A DNA stretch of 5,459 nucleotides from Acidobacteriaceae bacterium (GCA_003167305.1 PMTP01000099.1:1-5459); one strand, 5' to 3'; positions 1 to 5,459 are shown, counted from the first letter of the stretch. Notes: a model not told the origin generated them from the sequence alone. Translations and numbers: made by a program.

Positions 1-674
1 ATGGCCAGGTCGGCCGCGGCGGCTACCAGCGGCCGCACACTCCACGGGTGATTGCGCGCGGCCGCGTACTCGCACGTAAGCGCCATAAGCAACAGCGTCG
101 CGAGGAAGGGCAGGAACTGGTGCGTGGCGATTGACAGGGCAAGCGCCGCCGCCGCCGCAGTTGCGTTGGCCATCCAGTAGACCGGCGCCCGATTCCGCTT
201 CCAGGCCAGCGCGGTGGCCGCAAACACGAATGCGCAGAGGATGGCCGCAGTAGCCTGCGCCGGCAAGACCTTGAAGCTCAGGGTCAGTTCCCAGAGCATG
301 GGAGCAAGGATCAGGGTAGAGGTTCCGGCGTAGACGGCGCTGGAAAACCATGCCGGAGTGCGCGCCGCGCCCACCAGCCACAGGAGCGCATAGACGATGG
401 CGACAGCGGCAATCGCCAGCCGGGGCAGCGAACTGGATTCCGCGATGTAGCGCAGGACGTAAGCGCCGGCAATGCCCAGCAGAGCATAGGCCAACACGGA
501 AAGGACGCTGCCGCTCTGCGCCAGGGAGAGCCCTTCGCCGGCAACGGCCGCTGGCGAGGCGGCTGGCTCCGGCGCGCTAAGCGGTGCGGTCGGGTGTTCG
601 AGAACTGCGACGCGCCGCTCCAGGGATTGCAGGCGTGCCGTAAGCTCTTCGAGTGCGTCGGGAAGAACGTCCAT
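1..674 (-). CDS. Multi-pass membrane protein, DUF2339-like, N-terminal part (cut by window edge)
   Basis: The reading frame is open from an ATG at 674 to the window edge, giving about 224 residues with no stop, so the C-terminus is missing. It begins MDVLPDALEELTARLQSLER, a short charged amphipathic helix of coiled-coil type (residues 6-25). A Pro/Ala-rich linker follows (about 27-45), then closely packed hydrophobic segments at roughly 53-75, 84-101, 107-122, 135-155, 162-178 and 184-200. A coiled coil, then a linker, then many membrane helices is the layout of DUF2339-type bacterial membrane proteins. That assignment rests on architecture only, and the function is unknown. GGAGG lies just 2 nt before the ATG, which is tight; a GTG 9 nt upstream is possible but has no ribosome binding site. 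The gene starts 26 bp after the NrfD stop on the same strand with no convincing terminator between, so it is probably the last visible gene of the redox operon. Confidence 0.72.
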   Translation of the reverse strand, partial: MDVLPDALEELTARLQSLERRVAVLEHPTAPLSAPEPAASPAAVAGEGLSLAQSGSVLSVLAYALLGIAGAYVLRYIAESSSLPRLAIAAVAIVYALLWLVGAARTPAWFSSAVYAGTSTLILAPMLWELTLSFKVLPAQATAAILCAFVFAATALAWKRNRAPVYWMANATAAAAALALSIATHQFLPFLATLLLMALTCEYAAARNHPWSVRPLVAAAADLA

Positions 675-700
675 AGCCTCCACCCGAAAAAAACGATCCC

Positions 701-1879
701 TTAGTCCCCTATCGCCGGCGCGTGCTCGCTCTTCTCAGGCCACGGCGGCAGCAGCTTGATCAGCACCCACAGGAAGAGCAGCGGCAGGAGGGTCAACGCA
801 ATCGCCATGAACAGTCCTTCCTTGGTCGCCAGGGCCATCTTGTAAGTCGTGTAGCCGAGAAAACTCTTGGAGAACAACTGCCCGCCGATTACCACGTTCC
901 AGCGCATCGCGAAGATGCCGATCAGGGCGAGGCAGCCGGAGAGGCCGTAGATGCGCTTGCGGGCGATCTCCGGCAGTTTCACCACCTGCGTCAGGAACAG
1001 CAGAACCAGCGGCAGAATAGTGCCCAGGCAGATCTGGATGACGATCTGCGAAAAGTAGAGCTTGGTATGAACCATGAAATCCAGGCTGCGGAAGGATTCG
1101 TCGGCCTCGTAGATGCGGTGGACCAGGTCCAGCATCTCCAGGCTGAAGTCGATGATGAAAATATAGAACATATACATGGCGATGGAGTCCACGCAGCGCA
1201 TATCGATGGTCTGCTTGCGCAGCTTGGTGATCGCCATGTAGAGCAGCATCACACCGGCAATCCCCGAGACCATCGCCGAGAAGATGAAGACCACCGGCAT
1301 CAGCGGCGACGACCACCAGGGATTGGCCTTGATGGAGCCGAAGATGAAGCCGACGTAGCCATGCAGCAGGAAAGCGGAGGGAATGCCGACCAGCGTCACG
1401 ATCCAGCCCACCCGCTCGTCGATGGCCAGCGAGCGTGGGCTGATGTTTGTCGAGCCCAGCGTCATAACCTTGTAGATCAATCGCAGCAGGCCCGTGCTCG
1501 ACTGCGAGAGCAGCACGATCTCGCGCCGGTAGTCGAGCCAAATCTCGAAGACCAGCACCGCCATCAGGTACCACATATAGACATAGCCGAACATGGCCAT
1601 CGCCGAGGTGCTGTGCGGAGTAAAGTACATCTCCGGCGAGCGGAACGGGTGGCCCAGGTGCAAGACCAGCGGCAGGGGCGCAACCAGCAGGAAGGCCAAA
1701 GCCGTCAGCAGCGCCAGCCGGTAGGTGGGCTTCACCGCCTCGACACGGAAGACGCGTTCCAGCGAAGCCAGAATGAACGCGCCCGCCACCAGCCCCGTGA
1801 TATAGGGATACAAAACGATCAGCACACTCCAATAGAGTGTGATTTCGTTGGGATACATGTAGCCTTCAACACCGTTCAT
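701..1879 (-). CDS. NrfD/PsrC-family integral membrane subunit of a quinone-linked redox complex
   Basis: This 392-residue, strongly hydrophobic protein has about nine predicted membrane helices, roughly at residues 14-40, 54-74, 92-113, 157-180, 195-216, 232-252, 276-299, 309-330 and 356-377. Family signatures are clear: the central HGYVGFIFGS (173-182) followed by NPWWSSPLMP (186-195), and a late RWNVVIGGQ (326-334). NrfD, PsrC and DsrP proteins exchange electrons between menaquinol/menaquinone and a periplasmic four-cluster FeS subunit; that partner is encoded immediately upstream. I chose the ATG at 1879 because AGGAG lies 8 nt upstream, although that Shine-Dalgarno is inside a heptad repeat. 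A second ATG 7 codons in (1858, reading MYPNEITLYW) has GAAGG 4 nt before it and is a real alternative. The gene is third in an apparent cytochrome-FeS-NrfD operon. Family assignment is secure; substrate and electron-flow direction cannot be read from sequence. Confidence 0.93.
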   Translation of the reverse strand: MNGVEGYMYPNEITLYWSVLIVLYPYITGLVAGAFILASLERVFRVEAVKPTYRLALLTALAFLLVAPLPLVLHLGHPFRSPEMYFTPHSTSAMAMFGYVYMWYLMAVLVFEIWLDYRREIVLLSQSSTGLLRLIYKVMTLGSTNISPRSLAIDERVGWIVTLVGIPSAFLLHGYVGFIFGSIKANPWWSSPLMPVVFIFSAMVSGIAGVMLLYMAITKLRKQTIDMRCVDSIAMYMFYIFIIDFSLEMLDLVHRIYEADESFRSLDFMVHTKLYFSQIVIQICLGTILPLVLLFLTQVVKLPEIARKRIYGLSGCLALIGIFAMRWNVVIGGQLFSKSFLGYTTYKMALATKEGLFMAIALTLLPLLFLWVLIKLLPPWPEKSEHAPAIGD

Positions 1880-1887
1880 AAACCTAG

Positions 1888-1892
1888 CTCCT
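1888..1892 (-). promoter_or_regulatory. NrfD ribosome binding site embedded in the heptad repeat
   Basis: On the minus strand, AGGAG lies 8 nt before the NrfD ATG at 1879. The motif arises where two CTAG heptads join. In the transcript it can pair with 1977-1981 in the opposite repeat block at four of five positions (the mismatch is 1890/1979). The repeat therefore appears to supply the Shine-Dalgarno sequence and could also hide it. Confidence 0.55.
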
Positions 1893-1960
1893 AGCTTCTA
1901 GCCACTCGCTTTTAGCTCCTGTGTACGGCGACTCATGAAATTATCCCCGCTTCGAACAAG

Positions 1961-1985
1961 CTAGCTGCTAGAAGCTAGCAGCTAG
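1961..1985 (-). promoter_or_regulatory. Perfect 11-bp intra-operon hairpin downstream of the FeS gene
   Basis: CTAGCTGCTAG (1961-1971) and CTAGCAGCTAG (1975-1985) are perfect reverse complements separated by 3 nt. The hairpin starts 10 bp after the FeS stop codon on the transcribed strand. No U-run follows, only CTTGTTCG, so it is not a standard intrinsic terminator. A partial terminator or mRNA-stabilising hairpin is possible. It uses the same bases (1975-1985) that would otherwise pair with the arm holding the NrfD ribosome binding site. Confidence 0.5.
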
Positions 1986-1994
1986 TAGCTGTCT

Positions 1995-2759
1995 TTACCG
2001 CACCGAGCCGTCCAGGTCGTTGTAGAAGAGCTTCGCGCCGGTGGCCATCTGCGGCTTTAGCACTTGCACGCTGTGCGTCTTCAGGAATTCGTGGATCGGA
2101 TCGTTGGGATTCTTCAGGTCGACCAGTTGGCGCGCCCCGGTGGGGCAGGCCTCGCAGCAAGCGGTGGTCAGCCCCTGCGTAATCCGGTGGTAGCAGAGCG
2201 TACACTTGTCCGCCACCTCCTTGGTGGGATGTACGTAGCGGCAGCCATAAGGGCAGGCCTGCACGCAATAGGCGCAGCCCAGACAGTATTTCTGGTCCAC
2301 CAGCACCACGCCGTCCGGGCTGATGAAGGTCGCGCCCACCGGGCAGACCTGCGTGCAGGGCGAATCCGCGCAGTGGTTGCACATCTTGGGAACGAAGAAG
2401 TACTTCCCGCTTTCATCGGTGGCCGCCGGGAATCCTTCCTTGCCGCCGTCCGGCGAGATGACCTCGGGGACGATCAAGGGGTTGGCCGTAACCTCCCCGG
2501 ATTCATTCATCGGCCAGTCCGACCTGTGGTAGCGTTCCACCCAGGTGCGGAAGTAACCGTCGGGCACGTCATTCTCGGTGGCGCAGGCGCGCACGCAGTT
2601 GCCGCAGCCGATGCACTTGGGAATGTCGATCAGCATTCCCCACCAGTGGTCCGTCATCTTGTAGTTGGGCGACTCCTCCGGGCTTCCGGCCAGCACGGAC
2701 TTCCACGCCACCGCCGCCGCCGGCAATAGAATCAGCATTTGACGCCGTGATAGATTCAT
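1995..2759 (-). CDS. Tat-exported four-cluster [4Fe-4S] ferredoxin-type electron-transfer subunit (DmsB/NrfC/PsrB/DsrO family)
   Basis: This 254-residue protein starts MNLSRRQMLILLPAAAV, a twin-arginine signal (SRRQML) followed by a hydrophobic stretch, so it should be folded in the cytoplasm and exported to the periplasm. Four cubane cysteine sets are visible: C49/C52/C55/C59; C127/C130/C135/C139; C159/C162/C165/C169; and C186/C189/C201/C205. This is the usual set for subunits passing electrons between an NrfD-type membrane partner and another redox protein. Extra cysteines lie at 173 and 202. The frame runs upstream to an ATG at 2819, but I take the ATG at 2759: it places the Tat motif at the N-terminus, has GGAGGT 5 nt before it, and overlaps the cytochrome stop as ATGA. 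That arrangement suggests translational coupling. The family is certain; the physiological partner beyond the neighbouring genes is not. Confidence 0.95.
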   Translation of the reverse strand: MNLSRRQMLILLPAAAVAWKSVLAGSPEESPNYKMTDHWWGMLIDIPKCIGCGNCVRACATENDVPDGYFRTWVERYHRSDWPMNESGEVTANPLIVPEVISPDGGKEGFPAATDESGKYFFVPKMCNHCADSPCTQVCPVGATFISPDGVVLVDQKYCLGCAYCVQACPYGCRYVHPTKEVADKCTLCYHRITQGLTTACCEACPTGARQLVDLKNPNDPIHEFLKTHSVQVLKPQMATGAKLFYNDLDGSVR

Positions 2760-3337
2760 TTCGCACCTCCGGCTGCCGCCACCGGCGTAGCCATCCCGGG
2801 ACTGTGCGGCTGATGGCAAGTCTCACACGGCATTCCGTTCGAGTGCTCAGCAGGAACCACCTGCGGAAAGCCCTTGGGCTTGGCGGCGCTGGCCGTATGG
2901 CAGCTGGCGCAGAGCACCGCCGTATCCGGTAAGACTGGCTTCACTGTTGGATCCTCGGCATGGCGAAGGAGCGGCGGATCGGATGGGAGCGGATGAACAA
3001 CTAAGGCGACAGCGCGCTGGAAGAGGTTCGGCTTGGGCTGCTCCGCAACCGGCAAACGCTCGAAGATCGCGCCGTGGCAGGCTTCGCAGTTCACATGTGC
3101 GTGCTTGCCGGCTTTCTTTTTGTCCGCCACGTCAGAGTGGCAGGTCTCGCACGCCTCGTGGCCGGCAAACTTCGCCGGGTGCTGTGCAATCTCGCCGATG
3201 GCCGCCCCGCGATAGTGCCCATACTGCCCAAAGCTTTTGGGAACCACGTAGTGGCGCACGACCAGAAAGACCAGAAAGGCGAGGACAAAGAGCCCCGCAA
3301 ACCGGAAAAGATGCCCTGCATCCTTGAAGATACTCAT
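2756..3337 (-). CDS. Membrane-anchored periplasmic tetraheme cytochrome c
   Basis: This 193-residue protein has a single N-terminal hydrophobic segment (about 10-28), which is either an uncleaved anchor or a signal peptide, followed by a soluble periplasmic domain. Four CxxCH heme c attachment motifs are present: CETCH (63-67), CEACH (84-88), CASCH (143-147) and CETCH (171-175). Further histidines (41, 53, 60, 79, 81, 115, 125, 165, 178) are enough to give bis-histidine ligation of all four hemes. The stretch FPQVVPAEHSNGMPC before the last heme, with QPHSP just after it, resembles cytochromes accompanying NrfD modules. GAGAGG lies shortly upstream of the ATG at 3337. It is the first gene of the minus-strand operon, and its stop overlaps the FeS start. 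DsrJ in the comparable DsrJOP arrangement has three hemes, so this is a related layout rather than that protein. It probably exchanges electrons with the FeS subunit and with soluble periplasmic carriers. Confidence 0.92.
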   Translation of the reverse strand: MSIFKDAGHLFRFAGLFVLAFLVFLVVRHYVVPKSFGQYGHYRGAAIGEIAQHPAKFAGHEACETCHSDVADKKKAGKHAHVNCEACHGAIFERLPVAEQPKPNLFQRAVALVVHPLPSDPPLLRHAEDPTVKPVLPDTAVLCASCHTASAAKPKGFPQVVPAEHSNGMPCETCHQPHSPGMATPVAAAGGAK

Positions 3338-3421
3338 TCAACCCTCTCCAAAACGCCGCTGCCGGGAGCTTCCGCACATCAATGCCGACGTGATCTGAAA
3401 CATTCCTCGCAGTTCTGACCG

Positions 3422-3446
3422 TACAGGAATTCACCACGGGCCTGTA
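3422..3446. promoter_or_regulatory. Inverted repeat TACAGG-N13-CCTGTA beside the CRP-like site
   Basis: TACAGG (3422-3427) and CCTGTA (3441-3446) are perfect 6-bp reverse complements with a 13-nt spacer, ending directly at the edge of the TGTGA/TCACA palindrome. The location in the divergent intergenic region makes an operator possible. Six-bp arms are short and could be chance, and I do not recognise the consensus of a known regulator. Confidence 0.25.
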
Positions 3447-3462
3447 TGTGAGGCAAATCACA
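3447..3462. promoter_or_regulatory. CRP-type operator candidate, TGTGA-N6-TCACA
   Basis: The sequence is TGTGA, then GGCAAA, then TCACA, an exact match to the CRP-family consensus half-sites and spacing. By chance about 0.005 such sites would be expected in a window of this length. It lies in the 242-bp gap between the divergent cytochrome and folD genes, about 110 bp before the cytochrome start and 118 bp before the folD start. Either direction could be controlled. A role in regulating a respiratory-type operon would fit CRP/FNR-family regulators, but no convincing -35/-10 pair could be placed on either side. Confidence 0.5.
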
Positions 3463-3579
3463 CGCGAGAGGGCCGCAGACCGCCCGACGGAGCCCCGCGG
3501 CGCTTCGTTTCAGTGTGGGATGCGCTGCATGTTCCGCAGCAGAGGCGAGAGGCGATACGATGAATCTGAGGAGCGCAAG

Positions 3580-4494
3580 ATGACGAAAATACTCGATGGC
3601 GTGGCGATTGCAGCGGCGATCAAGCAGGAGGTGGCCGAAGAGGTCCGTGCGCTGGCCGCGCTGGGCGTTCGGCCGGGCATGGCGGCGGTGCTGGTGGGCA
3701 ACGTGGCCGCGTCGGAGATCTACGTCCGCAGCAAGGTGCAAAGCTGCGCCGAACTGGGCATTTATAGCGACCTGATTAAACCGCCCGCCACCGTCACCAC
3801 AGAAGAGATTCTGGCGTTGGTGGCCTCCCTCAACGCCCGCGACGAGATCGACGGCATTCTGATTCAGTTGCCGCTGCCCACGCAGGTGGATACGAAGGCG
3901 CTGCTGGACGCGGTCTCGCCGGCCAAGGATGTGGACGGCTTCCATCCGGTGAATGCGGGCCGATTGATGGCAGGGCGGACGGCGCTGGCGCCTTGCACGC
4001 CAGCCGGAATCATCGAGATTCTCAAGCGCAGCGGGATTCCCATCAGCGGCCAGCACGCCGTGGTGGTGGGCCGCAGCGACATTGTGGGCAAGCCGGCGGC
4101 GATGCTGCTGCTGCACCAGAACGCCACGGTGACCATTTGCCACTCGAAGACCCGCGATTTGGGCGCGATCATCCGCCAGGCCGACATTCTGGTGGCCGCC
4201 ATCGGCCGAGCCGGCTTCATCACGCCAGAGATGGTCAGGCCGGGTGCGACAATCATCGACGTGGGCATGAATCGCATCACCGATCGCGGCGAATTCGACC
4301 GCTTGTTTGCCGGCGACGCCAAGCGCGAGGCAACTTTTAGTAAGAGGGGTTCGACGCTGGTGGGCGACGTTCATCCCAAGGCATTCGAGCTGGCCGGAGC
4401 GTATACGCCGGTTCCCGGCGGCGTGGGCAAGCTGACCATCGCCATGCTCATGGCCAACACCGTGCGCGCCGCGAAGATGCGGCGAGGGCTGTAA
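3580..4494 (+). CDS. folD: Bifunctional methylenetetrahydrofolate dehydrogenase / methenyltetrahydrofolate cyclohydrolase
   Basis: This 304-residue cytoplasmic enzyme oxidises 5,10-methylene-THF to 5,10-methenyl-THF with NADP+ and hydrolyses that to 10-formyl-THF for purine and formyl-methionine synthesis. Visible motifs are YVRSK with catalytic Y48 and K52, GILIQLPLP with Q96, KDVDGFHPVN with D119 (matching E. coli Y50, K54, Q98 and D121), the nucleotide-binding GRSDIVGKP (164-172), and PGGVGKLT near the C-terminus (279-286). The usual form of the last motif is PGGVGPMT, so a lysine replaces the proline. About 15-20 extra residues precede it (roughly 233-258), making the protein longer than the E. 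coli enzyme. The frame extends upstream to 3448, but I chose the ATG at 3580 because MTKILDG aligns with family N-termini and GAGGAG lies 6 nt before it. The TPR gene follows 38 bp downstream. Confidence 0.97.
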   Translation: MTKILDGVAIAAAIKQEVAEEVRALAALGVRPGMAAVLVGNVAASEIYVRSKVQSCAELGIYSDLIKPPATVTTEEILALVASLNARDEIDGILIQLPLPTQVDTKALLDAVSPAKDVDGFHPVNAGRLMAGRTALAPCTPAGIIEILKRSGIPISGQHAVVVGRSDIVGKPAAMLLLHQNATVTICHSKTRDLGAIIRQADILVAAIGRAGFITPEMVRPGATIIDVGMNRITDRGEFDRLFAGDAKREATFSKRGSTLVGDVHPKAFELAGAYTPVPGGVGKLTIAMLMANTVRAAKMRRGL

Positions 4495-4532
4495 CAAATT
4501 AATCGGCCTTCCAATATGAAAGGAACAGATAC

Positions 4533-5375
4533 ATGATTACGCTTGGTACTGCTATCGCGATTCTGACATCTTGGGATAAGCCCTGGATCAGTCAGATACT
4601 GGTAATTTTAGTAATCGCTGGAGCCTACGTTATTTATCTCCGGAACTTGGGACATTGTCCGCCCGAACTCAGGCTTCGAAGGAAGGGGCTGGATTTATTA
4701 TTGGCTGGACAGCCCGAAAAAGCAGAGAAGTACTATCGCCGATCTTTGGCCATGCTAGACCCCTCAGATCAAGTACGTCCATTGGTTTGCCTGGCTGATG
4801 CTCTTATGGATCAGGGACGTTATAAGGATTCAAAGGAATATCTGGAGCGCGCACTTGAATTGGGAGATTCAACTGGAAGCGGTCAAGTTAGTATGGCAGA
4901 TTTGCTTCTACAGATGGGAACTGACCCGGAGAAAGCCCTTGACATGGCGGAACAAGCCATGGAACTTAGTACAGGCCGGTCGAGACGGGATATCTACTTC
5001 GGCGGCGGGGTAAACGACGATTTGAGGCGCGCAAGGTACTGGGCGCGAAGAACCCAGGCCTTAGTGCAGCTTAGTAGGCGATCAGAAGCCCGGCAGGCAA
5101 TAGATCGGGCATCGCGATTAGTCGAATCTGCTATTGCGGAATCACGGCACACGAGACCTCACAACTCCATCCTGGTTAAATTGATTCTGGGTGGCCGCAT
5201 CGCTAGTCACAGAGAATTAGCGATGGCTACAACACACTGGCAGATCGGTTTAGCGTTTCTCGCATTAGAAGATTCAAGCAAGGCTATCGAACACTTTCGA
5301 ATTACACGCGACACAGACCACAGAGGCAAGTATCGCCGTCTTGCTCAGCAACAGCTCACACGGCTTGAATCTTGA
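4533..5375 (+). CDS. Membrane-anchored TPR-repeat protein of unknown function
   Basis: This 280-residue protein has one membrane helix near the N-terminus (about 20-36) and a long helical domain. Tetratricopeptide-like repeats can be read at about 45-78 (with GQPEKAEKYYRRSLAML), 79-112 (QGRYKDSKEYLERALEL), 113-146 (DPEKALDMAEQAMEL), 164-197 (RRSEARQAIDRASRL) and 231-264 (DSSKAIEHFRIT). The first three follow in exact 34-residue steps. TPR domains are protein-binding scaffolds, and no enzymatic motif is visible. AAAGGA lies 8 nt before the ATG. Base composition is plainly lower in GC than the neighbours: hand-counted 60-base lines give 25, 31, 28 and 31 G+C, against 38 in a folD line, and rarer codons such as TTA appear. 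It lies 38 bp after folD and 57 bp before the coaE-like start on the same strand. It could be a recent acquisition between two housekeeping genes. Confidence 0.85.
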   Translation: MITLGTAIAILTSWDKPWISQILVILVIAGAYVIYLRNLGHCPPELRLRRKGLDLLLAGQPEKAEKYYRRSLAMLDPSDQVRPLVCLADALMDQGRYKDSKEYLERALELGDSTGSGQVSMADLLLQMGTDPEKALDMAEQAMELSTGRSRRDIYFGGGVNDDLRRARYWARRTQALVQLSRRSEARQAIDRASRLVESAIAESRHTRPHNSILVKLILGGRIASHRELAMATTHWQIGLAFLALEDSSKAIEHFRITRDTDHRGKYRRLAQQQLTRLES

Positions 5376-5432
5376 GTTTAATGGCCTGACTGAAGCCGCT
5401 TTTCAAAACATCTGATTAAGTAGAGGTTTTTA

Positions 5433-5459
5433 ATGCTGAGAGTGGGTCTCACCGGCGGG
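5433..5459 (+). CDS. coaE: Start of a probable dephospho-CoA kinase (cut by window edge)
   Basis: Nine codons are visible, reading MLRVGLTGG. This matches the usual N-terminus of CoaE, where it continues into the P-loop (GxxxxGKS/T). CoaE phosphorylates dephospho-CoA in the last step of coenzyme A synthesis. AGAGG (5422-5426) lies 6 nt before the ATG, a well-placed ribosome binding site. Nine residues are few, and other P-loop kinases begin similarly, so the call depends on this short match plus its position downstream of folD. Confidence 0.6.

Larger units (their letters stand above)
1884..1985. repeat. 7-bp-periodic CTAG repeat forming a long inverted repeat between FeS and NrfD genes
   Basis: CTAG tetramers occur at 1884, 1891 and 1898, and again at 1961, 1968, 1975 and 1982. 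All are exactly 7 bp apart within each block, and the blocks are 63 bp (nine periods) apart, so they remain in phase. Degenerate units continue the period at 1905 (CTCGCTT) and 1912 (TTAGCTC). The left block has the unit CTAGCTT/C and the right block CTAGNAG, which are reverse complements. The reverse complement of 1884-1901 matches 1968-1985 at 17 of 18 positions. Pairing extends imperfectly to 1884-1911 with 1958-1985 (24 of 28). The element fills nearly all of the FeS-NrfD gap. It could be a dispersed intergenic repeat family, an mRNA structure, or both. Confidence 0.85.

Noticed and set aside
687..693. Run of seven A (seven T on the transcribed minus strand) between NrfD and the next gene
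   Set aside because: No stem precedes it on the transcribed strand, so it is not supported as a terminator.
722..1894. Long plus-strand open frame opposite the NrfD gene (390 codons)
   Set aside because: The product is rich in Gln, His, Arg and Asp with no domain or hydrophobic core, and it lies exactly antisense to a clear NrfD protein. It is a by-product of GC-rich codon bias on the other strand.
1898..1936. 12-codon minus-strand mini-ORF (MSRRTQELKASG) between the FeS and NrfD genes
   Set aside because: It has a weak GGGGA upstream but is very short, lies partly in the repeat, and nothing indicates coding. A leader peptide cannot be excluded but is not supported.
2760..2819. Upstream ATG at 2819 as the FeS protein start
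   Set aside because: It would bury the twin-arginine motif 20 residues inside and overlap the cytochrome gene deeply. The ATG at 2759 has a strong GGAGGT and forms an ATGA overlap.
3556..3561. TACGAT as a -10 box for folD
   Set aside because: No acceptable -35 lies at the right distance, and it would leave a very short leader overlapping the ribosome binding site.
3448..3579. 44-codon N-terminal extension of FolD starting at 3448
   Set aside because: The extension (MRQITRERAADRP...) has no family similarity and runs through the operator region. The ATG at 3580 has GAGGAG 6 nt upstream and fits the family N-terminus.
3379..4497. Long minus-strand open frame opposite folD (372 codons)
   Set aside because: It is antisense to an unmistakable FolD with all catalytic residues. 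Its His/Arg/Gln-rich translation shows no recognisable fold.
5361..5404. Possible intrinsic terminator after the TPR gene (CGGCTT ... AAGCCG then CTTTT)
   Set aside because: The stem is only 6 bp with a 26-nt loop and a short U-run, and it begins inside the coding end of the gene. It is too weak to call.

Overview
The window looks like chromosomal DNA from a GC-rich bacterium, most likely a member of the Acidobacteriota. That is an inference from three things. FolD carries an extra stretch before its C-terminal motif of a kind I associate with that phylum. folD lies close to the start of what appears to be coaE. A cytochrome/ferredoxin/NrfD quinone-linked module sits next to an uncharacterised multi-pass membrane protein. 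No rRNA, tRNA, transposase, integrase or CRISPR array is visible.

Left half (1-3337, minus strand, transcribed right to left). This is an apparent operon of a membrane-anchored tetraheme cytochrome c (3337-2756), a Tat-exported protein with four [4Fe-4S] clusters (2759-1995), an NrfD/PsrC-type integral membrane quinone-interacting subunit (1879-701), and a multi-pass membrane protein cut by the window edge (674-1). The first two genes overlap by 4 bp (ATGA). The last two are 26 bp apart. The FeS and NrfD genes are separated by about 115 bp filled by an unusual 7-bp-periodic CTAG repeat that forms a long inverted repeat and contains the NrfD Shine-Dalgarno sequence. The three redox proteins together should move electrons between the membrane quinone pool and periplasmic carriers. 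No molybdopterin or other catalytic subunit lies beside them, so the terminal donor or acceptor is unknown.

Middle (3338-3579). A 242-bp divergent intergenic region holds an exact match to the CRP-type operator consensus TGTGA-N6-TCACA, with a second inverted repeat directly beside it. It could control the redox operon, folD, or both.

Right half (3580-5459, plus strand). folD (one-carbon metabolism, complete) is followed by a complete membrane-anchored TPR protein of unknown function, with clearly lower GC than its neighbours. The first nine codons of a gene that reads like dephospho-CoA kinase (coaE) follow at the edge. folD and coaE are housekeeping genes, and the TPR gene looks like an insertion between them.

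The most interesting items are the heptad-repeat hairpin around the NrfD ribosome binding site, the CRP-like operator in the divergent promoter region, and the orphan (no catalytic subunit) cytochrome-FeS-NrfD complex.
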